DNA of 6,791 nt from Flavobacteriaceae bacterium. Lineage in GTDB: Bacteria > Bacteroidota > Bacteroidia > Flavobacteriales > Flavobacteriaceae. The DNA lies in contig DAOVTC010000057.1 of the NCBI GenBank assembly GCA_030633285.1, positions 1-6,791 on the forward strand. The letters are read 5' to 3'. A program made the translations under genes and the position numbers. Of this stretch, positions 1-5,861 are shown one piece after another. Every line of letters starts with the position of its first letter. Within the stretch, counting starts at the first letter, position 1. Below the pieces are notes generated by a model. That model was not told where the DNA came from, searched no databases, and saw only the letters and a program-made list of their open reading frames with translations.

Positions 1-351
1 AAAACCATGTAAACTCGTATTAATTACGCCATCCCAGTCCTCTTTAGGCATCCACATAAATAAACCATCTTTTGTAATCCCGGCATTATTTACGATAACT
101 TCTATTATGGATTTAGGATTGTTATCAAACCAAATGTCTAAACTGTTCTTAACTTCTTCAAAAATAGCAACATCAAAAGGAAGTAATTCTCCACTTCCTC
201 CATTTTCCTTCACTAATTTGAGGGTTTGTTCCGCTTCTTTTTTATTTGATCTGTAGTTGATCAATAAATGATAATCAGAATCTTGTGCTAATTTTATACA
301 AATTGCCCTTCCAATACCACGTGATCCTCCAGTAACTAAAGCACATTTCAT
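1..351 (-). CDS. fabG: 3-oxoacyl-ACP reductase, FabG-type SDR (partial, N-terminal 117 residues)
   Basis: The visible reading frame starts at the ATG at 351-349 and runs off the left edge, so only the N-terminal half is present. It is a classical short-chain dehydrogenase with a Rossmann fold. The TGGSRGIG dinucleotide-binding loop is at residues 7-14, D60-V61 is the adenine-contacting pair, the NNAG motif is at 88-91, and N111 is the first residue of the catalytic tetrad. The Ser-Tyr-Lys part lies outside the window. R34 after the second beta strand suggests NADPH preference. Family knowledge: FabG reduces 3-oxoacyl-ACP to 3-hydroxyacyl-ACP, and dedicated copies occur in aryl-polyene and flexirubin clusters. 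It starts 8 bp after the WG-repeat gene and probably shares a transcript with it and the ammonia-lyase. The inferred role is chain elongation of the pigment's polyene acid. A housekeeping fatty-acid FabG is possible but less likely beside the lyase. Confidence 0.9.
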   Translation of the reverse strand, partial: MKCALVTGGSRGIGRAICIKLAQDSDYHLLINYRSNKKEAEQTLKLVKENGGSGELLPFDVAIFEEVKNSLDIWFDNNPKSIIEVIVNNAGITKDGLFMWMPKEDWDGVINTSLHGF

Positions 352-359
352 TTATTAAA

Positions 360-1493
360 TTATTTTATATCAACAAAGTTTTCAGCATTTGTATACCAGG
401 TATCATTTAATAATTCACCTTTTGTATTTAAAAAACCCCATCCTTGTTTACTTTTTACTCTAACTAATCCTTTATCAAAACCTATGGTTTGTTTTTCAAA
501 AAAATTAAATGAGTTTGCAGTAATACCATACTCATCTTTAATGACTAATTCACCTGATTTATTTATAAAACCCCAAGCTTTTTTAACCTTAACCGGTGCC
601 AGTCCATAATCACTAAAAATTTCGGCATCTTTATATTGTTCTTTGATTACCCAGCTTCCACTCTCATCAATATAACCCCATGTTTTATTACCCATTGCAG
701 GTGCTAACCCATCATTAAACCTTCTTGCTTTTTTAAAAGTTGGTTTAATTATCCATTTTCCTTTTCTATTAATAAAGCCAATTTTTTTATTGGAAGATTG
801 TGCGTAAGTTAAATTTTCATCATCATTAAAATCCCATATTTTTATTGCATCTTCAACAGGAGTAAAACTCCCATTAATTAATAATCCTGTTACATCATCC
901 TTTTTAACTTTCACCACACCTTTTGAATTTTTTCCAATATCTTGATAAATCGGTTCAATTATTGTTTTACCTGTTTTATCAATCATGCCATACAAATCTC
1001 CTTTTTGTACTTTCGCATAACCATTTCCCATAGGAAATATTTTTTTATACTGAGGTTCAACTATAATCTTTCCACTTGCGTCCATAAATCCTACTGCGTC
1101 TCCATTTCTAATAAATGCAAACCCATTAGTAAACTCATAGACTTTGTCAGAGGTTGGTAAATTGGTTATTTCTTTTCCATTTTTATCAATATAAAACCAT
1201 CTTTTATCCTTTGCAACTACAGCTATTCCAGAATCAAATCGTTTAACTTTATCAAACTGATAATCAATTGCCAATTTGTTTGAGCTATCTATAAAACCCC
1301 ACTTATCGCCATTAAAAACTGCGGCCATATTGTCAGAGAAATTACCTGCCTTTTCATAGCTGGGCTCTATAAACCAGGATCCGTCTTCTTTTATATAACC
1401 AATATCTCCATCATGTCTCACTAAAGCTACTCTTTGAGACAAGATGATTTGACTTATTAAAACCAATACTATAAATGCTAATAAATTCTTCAT
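360..1493 (-). CDS. Secreted WG-repeat protein
   Basis: This 377-residue protein begins with a signal peptide, MKNLLAFIVLVLISQIILSQ, with likely cleavage after LSQ and no lipobox cysteine. An ATG 14 codons further upstream (1535) is in frame, but it would put a polar extension before the signal peptide, so the start at 1493 is preferred. The mature part is almost entirely WG-type repeats. Ten units have their [W/I/V/Y/T]G-[F/Y/M/L]-[I/M/L] cores near residues 31, 65, 99, 134, 168, 202, 238, 272, 307 and 352. The spacing is about 34 residues until the last unit, which follows a roughly 10-residue longer linker. Four units have a true WG; the others vary (IG, WF, VG, YG, TG). WG repeats are thought to form beta-rich repeat domains, often extracytoplasmic, with no known enzymatic function. 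The gene sits between the ammonia-lyase (64 bp) and fabG (8 bp) on the same strand. Its role there is unknown. Confidence 0.9.
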   Translation of the reverse strand: MKNLLAFIVLVLISQIILSQRVALVRHDGDIGYIKEDGSWFIEPSYEKAGNFSDNMAAVFNGDKWGFIDSSNKLAIDYQFDKVKRFDSGIAVVAKDKRWFYIDKNGKEITNLPTSDKVYEFTNGFAFIRNGDAVGFMDASGKIIVEPQYKKIFPMGNGYAKVQKGDLYGMIDKTGKTIIEPIYQDIGKNSKGVVKVKKDDVTGLLINGSFTPVEDAIKIWDFNDDENLTYAQSSNKKIGFINRKGKWIIKPTFKKARRFNDGLAPAMGNKTWGYIDESGSWVIKEQYKDAEIFSDYGLAPVKVKKAWGFINKSGELVIKDEYGITANSFNFFEKQTIGFDKGLVRVKSKQGWGFLNTKGELLNDTWYTNAENFVDIK

Positions 1494-1522
1494 GATTAAG
1501 GGGGTTAAATTAATATTTATTA

Positions 1523-1555
1523 TTGATGTTAGCACAACATTAATGTCAACATCAA
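1523..1555. repeat. Inverted repeat between lyase and WG-repeat genes
   Basis: TTGATGTT at 1523-1530 is matched by its exact reverse complement AACATCAA at 1548-1555. The 17-base interior contains the perfect palindrome ACATTAATGT (1537-1546). An alternative short stem pairs ATGTT (1526-1530) with AACAT (1536-1540). On the minus strand this lies just after the lyase stop codon and about 30 bases before the WG-repeat start. No U-tract follows the stem, so it is not a clear intrinsic terminator. It could be an mRNA processing or stability hairpin, or a protein-binding site. Chance is a real alternative in such AT-rich DNA. Confidence 0.35.
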
Positions 1556-1560
1556 ATTTA
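1553..1560 (-). promoter_or_regulatory. Possible Bacteroidota -7 box before the WG-repeat gene
   Basis: Read on the minus strand, TAAATTTG fits the Bacteroidota -7 consensus TAnnTTTG exactly and overlaps the lyase TAA stop. It would place a start site roughly 50 bases before the WG-repeat ATG. No TTG at the usual -33 distance is seen, so this is weak evidence for a separate promoter. The same octamer (extended, TAAATTTGA) occurs upstream of the lyase gene. Confidence 0.2.
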
Positions 1561-3084
1561 TTTAATTTTCATAATATATTCTTTCACCTTGTTTACAAAA
1601 GGATACATGATCACATCTTCTTTAAATACAGGAACAATTTTTCTGATCTCCTTAAACAATTTCAATGTTTTGGAAGATACCTTATCTTGATATTCAAGGT
1701 ATTCAATTGCCTGAATAATTGTGATCAATTCAATTGCCACTACTTCAAATGCATTTTCAATTACTTTTTTAGTAATTAATGCAGCATTTGTACCCATACT
1801 AACAATATCCTGATTATCATTATTATTTGGAATACTGTGTACATACATTGGATTTGATAAGGTTTGATTTTCAGCGGTGGTTGATGTAGCTGTAAACTGA
1901 ACTCCCTGCATACCAAAATTTAATCCTAATTTTCCAAGATTTACAAACGGAGGTAAAATATCGTTCAAACGGTGATTCAATAAATAATTTAGTTGTCTTT
2001 CAGATAACATGCTCAATTTTGTAACAACAAGTTTTAACTTATCCATTTCCAAAGAAACATAATCACCATGAAAATTACCACCATGATAAACATGCTCTTT
2101 CTCTACATCAACAATTGGATTATCATTGGCTGAATTAACCTCTTCTATTAAAATCTTTTCTACTACATTTAAAGTATCTAAAATCGGACCTAATATTTGA
2201 GGTACACAACGTAAAGAATAATACTCTTGTACTTTTTCCTTAAAAATAGTGTTGCCATTTGATTTTCCATTATATAAATGCTCCTCTCTTTTTCTAATTA
2301 ATTTACTGTCAGACAAAGCTTCACGCATATATTTGGCAATACGCTGTTGACCTCTGTGCTTTTTAGTTCGATTTAACTCATGAGATAAATGATCGTCATA
2401 TGCACAAACTATTTCATTTATAGCAACAGAACAACCAACAATCCAATTTAATAATTTTTGAGTATAAATGGCATTAATAATTCCTATGCCAGTCATTACT
2501 GACGTACCGTTCATTAATGCAATTCCTTCTCTCAGCTCAACTTTTATGGGAGATAAGTTTTCCTTTTCAAAAACTTCACTTGTAAGCATTAATTTACCCT
2601 TGTAAAATACCTCTCCTTCGCCTATCAATACTAAAGCAAGGTGTGCTAGTTGAACCAAATCTCCACTTGCACCTACACCTCCATGAGAATAAATCAAAGG
2701 AGTAATATCTCTGTTAATTAATTCTACCATTAAATCTACTACTGATGGATGAACACCTGAATTACCTAAACACAATGTGTTTAATCTTGCTAACATTGCA
2801 GATTTAACACATTCAGGACTCAAGGATTCTCCAGTACCAGAGGCATGACTTCGAATTAAGTTATATTGTAGCTGTATCCTATCCTTATCATCAATTTTAT
2901 ATTGAGCCATAGGACCAAACCCCGTATTTACACCATAAATAATTTTATTTTCTGAAAAATCTTTTAAAAATATAAAGCTGTTTTTTACTCTATCAGAAAC
3001 TTTTTTACTTAAATTAATTTTCTCATTTTTAAAAAGAATATTATAAAAATTATGCAATTCTAACTCTTTTTCTACTTTCAACAT
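1558..3084 (-). CDS. Tyrosine ammonia-lyase (MIO-dependent HAL/PAL family), flexirubin type
   Basis: This 508-residue enzyme has the usual length of bacterial aromatic amino acid lyases. The Ala-Ser-Gly triad that cyclises to the MIO electrophile is at 139-141 in GVGASGDL. The catalytic Tyr is Y50 in IYGVNTGFG. Other family motifs are NGTS at 192-195, YSLRCVPQ at 289-296, FHGD at 338-341 and TAENQ at 403-407. The substrate-selectivity pair is S79-H80 (RSHASGTG). This is the histidase-like pair, but from memory the characterised Flavobacterium johnsoniae tyrosine ammonia-lyase carries it too, and the whole sequence closely resembles that enzyme. The reaction is L-tyrosine to 4-coumarate plus ammonia, supplying the aryl starter of flexirubin pigments. 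Automatic pipelines often call such genes hutH, but no hutU, hutI or hutG lies nearby. The ATG at 3084 fits the family N-terminus. Cytoplasmic homotetramer by family. The gene is divergent from the halogenase-like gene. Confidence 0.92.
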   Translation of the reverse strand: MLKVEKELELHNFYNILFKNEKINLSKKVSDRVKNSFIFLKDFSENKIIYGVNTGFGPMAQYKIDDKDRIQLQYNLIRSHASGTGESLSPECVKSAMLARLNTLCLGNSGVHPSVVDLMVELINRDITPLIYSHGGVGASGDLVQLAHLALVLIGEGEVFYKGKLMLTSEVFEKENLSPIKVELREGIALMNGTSVMTGIGIINAIYTQKLLNWIVGCSVAINEIVCAYDDHLSHELNRTKKHRGQQRIAKYMREALSDSKLIRKREEHLYNGKSNGNTIFKEKVQEYYSLRCVPQILGPILDTLNVVEKILIEEVNSANDNPIVDVEKEHVYHGGNFHGDYVSLEMDKLKLVVTKLSMLSERQLNYLLNHRLNDILPPFVNLGKLGLNFGMQGVQFTATSTTAENQTLSNPMYVHSIPNNNDNQDIVSMGTNAALITKKVIENAFEVVAIELITIIQAIEYLEYQDKVSSKTLKLFKEIRKIVPVFKEDVIMYPFVNKVKEYIMKIK

Positions 3085-3189
3085 TTTTAATTTAATATTT
3101 TATCTAATTTTTGAACTAATTTCATTGATTTTCATTAATTTTAGTCTTCAAATTTAATACTTTTATTTCTAAATCTAAACTCTAAAACA
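3085..3189. promoter_or_regulatory. Divergent promoter region between lyase and halogenase-like gene
   Basis: This 105-bp, very AT-rich spacer separates two divergently transcribed genes, so it must hold promoters for both. On the minus strand TAAATTTG (plus-strand positions 3149-3156) matches the Bacteroidota -7 consensus TAnnTTTG. It would give the lyase a leader of about 55-60 bases, but no properly spaced TTG (-33) is evident. On the plus strand only imperfect boxes are visible, for example TACTTTTA at 3158-3165. Neither gene has a clear Shine-Dalgarno sequence; both have A-rich start contexts usual in this phylum. Confidence 0.55.
3121..3140. repeat. Two tandem 10-bp repeats in the divergent promoter region
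   Basis: TTCATTGATT is followed directly by TTCATTAATT, two 10-bp copies with one mismatch. Just to the left, CTAATTT occurs twice (3104-3110 and 3116-3122), 12 bp apart. A 10-bp period places the copies on the same DNA face, which would suit an operator. It lies between the candidate lyase -7 box and the lyase start. The low complexity of the region means chance cannot be excluded. Confidence 0.35.
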
Positions 3190-4443
3190 ATGATTGAAGA
3201 ATCGGTAGATGTTCTCATAATTGGAGCTGGCCCTTCTGGCTGTGTTTCAGCTTCTTACTTACAAAATAACAATATTAATGTTAAAATTATTGAAAAAGTA
3301 AAATTTCCAAGATATGTTATTGGAGAAAGTCTATTGCCAAGGTGTATGGATCATTTTGAAGAAGTAGGTTTATTAGATGTATTAAAAAAGCAAAACTACG
3401 AAGTCAAACGAGGCGCTCGATTTTTAAAAAAGGGTGAGGTTTGTAATTTTGATTTTAGCAAAAAATTCACCAAAGGTTGGGATTGGACTTGGCAAGTTCC
3501 AAGAGCACATTTTGATAATATTTTAGCTGAAGAAACACAAAGAAAAGGTGTTACTATTGATTTTGAATGTGAAGTAATTGACGTTAGTTTTGATGGTACA
3601 AAATCAAAAATAACAGTTAAGGATATTGACGAAAATATCAAATATATAAACGCAAAATATATTATTGATGCCAGTGGTTATGGTAGAGTTCTACCTAGAT
3701 TACTGAATCTTAAAAAGCCTTCTGCCTTACCTAAACATTCTTCCATTTTTACAATATCCAAAGATATTAATCGCCCTAAAGGTGATGATGGAACCCTAAT
3801 AACATTTGATGTTGTTGATCAAGAAGTTTGGCTTTGGGTCATACCATTTTCTGATGGCACAACAAGTATAGGTTTTGTTGGTCCAACTGAGTTTATAAAT
3901 TCTTATAAAGGTAATTCAACAGAAATGCTGGAAGAAATGCTAAATATGTCTGATTTTTTTAAGGAAAGATTTAAAGGCGTCCCTCACATTTTCGAACCAA
4001 AAATCATACAAAATTTCTCAACAGCTGTAAAACAGATTTATGGTGATGGTTATATTATTACTGGAAACAGTGGTGAATTTTTAGATCCAATTTTCTCTTC
4101 AGGAGTCACATTTGCAACAGAAACTGGCTTATTAGCAGCAAAATTAGTATCACGAATTATAAAAGGTGAAACTGTTGATCTGGAAAAAGAATATGTTGAG
4201 CCTGTTCAACACGGAGTCGATGTGTTTACATCGTATGTAAATGAATGGTATTCTGGAAATTTACAAAAATTATTTTTTCATAAACCTGAAAATCCTGAAA
4301 TTAAAAAACAAGTATGCTCTGTTTTGGCTGGATATGTTTGGGATGACACCAATCCTTTTGTAAAAAAACATGATCGCATTGTAAAATCAGTTGCTCATTT
4401 AATTGATTTAGAAATAGATGCTAAAAAAGAAAAAGAAGTTTAA
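3190..4443 (+). CDS. Flavin-dependent halogenase-like FAD oxidoreductase
   Basis: This 417-residue FAD enzyme opens with a Rossmann GxGxxG (G12, G14, G17 in IGAGPSG) followed by a beta strand ending in E35. It carries the marks of the flavin-dependent halogenase family: WLWVIP at 214-219 matches WxWxIP, and F297-x-x-P300-x-x-S303-x-G305 matches the Fx.Px.Sx.G motif. K73 in KRGA sits where halogenases have the catalytic lysine that handles hypochlorous acid. QVPRAHFD at 102-109 and the GNSGEFLDP segment at 292-300 are the other flavin-fold motifs. No transmembrane segment is seen. In flexirubin clusters such proteins are usually annotated only as NAD(P)/FAD-dependent oxidoreductases. I infer action on the phenyl ring of the pigment or its precursor, by chlorination or possibly hydroxylation. 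A geranylgeranyl-reductase-like role is a less likely alternative. It is transcribed away from the lyase and converges on the DUF1801 gene 23 bp downstream. Confidence 0.85.
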   Translation: MIEESVDVLIIGAGPSGCVSASYLQNNNINVKIIEKVKFPRYVIGESLLPRCMDHFEEVGLLDVLKKQNYEVKRGARFLKKGEVCNFDFSKKFTKGWDWTWQVPRAHFDNILAEETQRKGVTIDFECEVIDVSFDGTKSKITVKDIDENIKYINAKYIIDASGYGRVLPRLLNLKKPSALPKHSSIFTISKDINRPKGDDGTLITFDVVDQEVWLWVIPFSDGTTSIGFVGPTEFINSYKGNSTEMLEEMLNMSDFFKERFKGVPHIFEPKIIQNFSTAVKQIYGDGYIITGNSGEFLDPIFSSGVTFATETGLLAAKLVSRIIKGETVDLEKEYVEPVQHGVDVFTSYVNEWYSGNLQKLFFHKPENPEIKKQVCSVLAGYVWDDTNPFVKKHDRIVKSVAHLIDLEIDAKKEKEV

Positions 4444-4452
4444 AAACTTTTA
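4431..4452 (-). terminator. Possible weak AT-only terminator of the right-hand minus-strand genes
   Basis: AGAAGTT at 4434-4440 can pair with AACTTTT at 4445-4451 (7 bp including one G-T, 4-base loop), across the stop codon of the halogenase-like gene. On the minus strand the stem is followed by a T-rich run (C-T5-C-T6), as in an intrinsic terminator. The stem is almost all A-T, so strength is doubtful. It would end transcription of the DUF1801 operon inside the tail of the convergent gene. Confidence 0.25.
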
Positions 4453-4466
4453 GTTCATATCCCTTT

Positions 4467-4844
4467 TCAAGGATTCCATGCTTTTTTACTATTATCTAAT
4501 AAAACAGCAGCTTCTTTTAAAAGTGCCACAAACATTAACTCATCAAAGTCTTCTAGACTTTTTACTTGTATAGAACGAACTTGTTTACGATTGTTTTTGT
4601 TTTTTAATTGAGGGAATTTATCCTGTAAAAAAATACCTTGAACAAAAGCAACATCAACATAACTTGTTGCTTTTAAAATATTTAAATAACACATAGGTTT
4701 TTTGTTGTGATGATAAAAAGGAATCTTATAACTATACTTTTCTTCTATCTTTGGTAAAGTTTTAAGAATCACACTTCTCACATACAACATGATAGATTGG
4801 TAAGGCTCTTTTTGATGGTATAAATATTGTTCAACGGGATTCAT
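4467..4844 (-). CDS. DUF1801 domain protein (YdhG-like)
   Basis: This small soluble protein of 125 residues spans essentially the whole DUF1801 fold. Recognisable family stretches are the N-terminal helical part ending in EEKYSYKIPFY (34-44), the PMCYLN segment (50-55) leading to VDVAFVQG (63-70), and KQVRSIQVKSLEDFDE (87-102). The family's biochemical function is not established; the fold is often likened to small ligand-binding or iron-chaperone-like proteins. There is no signal peptide or membrane segment. It is the last gene of the minus-strand run and begins 5 bp after the cupin stop, so it is probably cotranscribed. Its 3' end faces the halogenase-like gene. Confidence 0.85.
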   Translation of the reverse strand: MNPVEQYLYHQKEPYQSIMLYVRSVILKTLPKIEEKYSYKIPFYHHNKKPMCYLNILKATSYVDVAFVQGIFLQDKFPQLKNKNNRKQVRSIQVKSLEDFDELMFVALLKEAAVLLDNSKKAWNP

Positions 4845-4849
4845 TTAAA

Positions 4850-5209
4850 CTACTCTTCCCTATTAACCAAACCAACAGAAAATGCAGGATTACAAATTGC
4901 AATATACTCACACTCTTCTTCAAATGGGTTGGCATATTTTACACGTGTTCCTTTTATAATTTTAATGGATTCACCTGCTTTTAAAATAATTTTTTCATCA
5001 TCAATTGTTATTTGCTTCTTACCACGAATAACATAAGTATATTCATCAAATTCAGGTGTTTGAAAAGGCTCGTTCCAATTTGGTGGAGCAATCATGTGTG
5101 CCATACTTAAATCTGGATTTTCAGTAGTATGACCAAAATGTTCTTCAATGAGTTTTCCATCTAACGTGGGAATAATAAATGGATTTGTTTGCTTTATATA
5201 TTTAGTCAT
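4850..5209 (-). CDS. Cupin-domain protein lacking the usual metal-binding histidines
   Basis: This 119-residue single-domain cupin has its barrel core at roughly residues 40-108. The Glu-X6-Gly part of cupin motif 1 is clear (E56, G63 in EYTYVIRG), and the glycine frame of motif 2 is present (G79, G87, N94). The two motif-1 histidines are replaced (QTPEFDE region, 50-56) and the motif-2 histidine position is V90. The protein's few histidines (H24, H27, H38) lie outside these motifs. It may therefore be metal-free or bind a ligand in another way; function unknown. Its ATG overlaps the stop of the upstream flavoprotein gene by 4 bp (ATGA), implying translational coupling. The start is fixed by that overlap and by the absence of a better upstream start. 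Confidence 0.85.
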   Translation of the reverse strand: MTKYIKQTNPFIIPTLDGKLIEEHFGHTTENPDLSMAHMIAPPNWNEPFQTPEFDEYTYVIRGKKQITIDDEKIILKAGESIKIIKGTRVKYANPFEEECEYIAICNPAFSVGLVNREE

Positions 5210-5844
5210 TTCAATATTTTTTTTACACTTTTAGACAGTGTAATTCCTTTTTTTAATTTTTCATCAGCAATAGGTGAGCCATAACTTTTTACAATTGGCA
5301 GTATTCCTGCCCAAATATCTAACATATAATCTTCTTTATCATCACCTACTCCTTCATCTCTAATTTTTGCAGATGCTTCTTCAATTTTCAATTGCAAAAC
5401 TTTGGTTACATTCAATTCTTTTTTATTAGGAGCTCTAACTTCTTCCCACCTTTCGGGAATAATTTGATCTGAAATTATATGCAAAGCTTCTACTTTATCT
5501 TTCTCATTTTCTACCAAAGTGGCATGACCAAAAATAGTAACCGATTCATAATTTAAAGAATGATGAAACGCTGATCTAGCCAAAACAATACCATTTGTTT
5601 TTGTTACATTCAAAGAGATTTGTATTCCTTTCTCCATAGTTTGTAACATTCTGCTTACACTAGCACCATGAAAATATAAAACATCTCCTTTTCTACCATA
5701 AATAGTTGGAATTACAACAGGATAATCTTTATAAACAAATCCTATCTGACAAATAAAATCATTATCTAAAATTCTATAGATCGTTTCTTTATCATAAAAT
5801 CCTCGTTTTGGAATGCGTTTTACCTTTGTTTTATCAGTTTTCAT
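5206..5844 (-). CDS. Pyridoxamine 5'-phosphate oxidase-superfamily, FMN-binding split-barrel protein
   Basis: At 212 residues this matches the length of the Pyridox_ox_2 / COG3467 group (NimA-related flavin-nucleotide-binding proteins). The N-terminal segment RIPKRGFYDKETIYRIL (10-26) precedes the split barrel. VVIPTIYGRKGDVLYFHG (43-60) and FHHSLNYESVTIFGHATLV (93-111) are the characteristic flavin-binding stretches. WAGILPI (178-184) is the typical C-terminal signature. Members bind FMN and probably act as small oxidoreductases; the substrate is unknown, and true pyridoxine-phosphate oxidase activity is not implied. It is cytoplasmic, with no signal peptide. It lies 17 bp after the lipoprotein gene and overlaps the cupin start by 4 bp, so a joint function with the cupin is conceivable. 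Confidence 0.88.
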   Translation of the reverse strand: MKTDKTKVKRIPKRGFYDKETIYRILDNDFICQIGFVYKDYPVVIPTIYGRKGDVLYFHGASVSRMLQTMEKGIQISLNVTKTNGIVLARSAFHHSLNYESVTIFGHATLVENEKDKVEALHIISDQIIPERWEEVRAPNKKELNVTKVLQLKIEEASAKIRDEGVGDDKEDYMLDIWAGILPIVKSYGSPIADEKLKKGITLSKSVKKILK

Positions 5845-5861
5845 AAAAATTTGATAATTAA

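Noticed and set aside
1494..1535. Upstream in-frame ATG giving the WG-repeat protein 14 more residues
   Set aside because: The extension would precede a normal signal peptide beginning MKNLLAF and runs into the inverted-repeat region; the start at 1493 is more natural.
942..1779. Plus-strand open frames opposite the WG-repeat and lyase genes (942-1160, 1492-1779)
   Set aside because: They lie antisense to well-supported genes, have no recognisable domains, and their composition reflects the reverse of the real coding sequence.
1558..3084. Histidine-degradation enzyme HutH
   Set aside because: No other hut genes are visible, and the sequence matches the flavobacterial tyrosine lyase type beside pigment genes.
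3396..3641. Minus-strand open frame inside the halogenase-like gene
   Set aside because: It is antisense to a clear flavoenzyme with conserved motifs and has no independent support.
4827..5036. Plus-strand open frame over the cupin and DUF1801 junction
   Set aside because: It is antisense to two family-recognised genes and has no domain or start context of its own.
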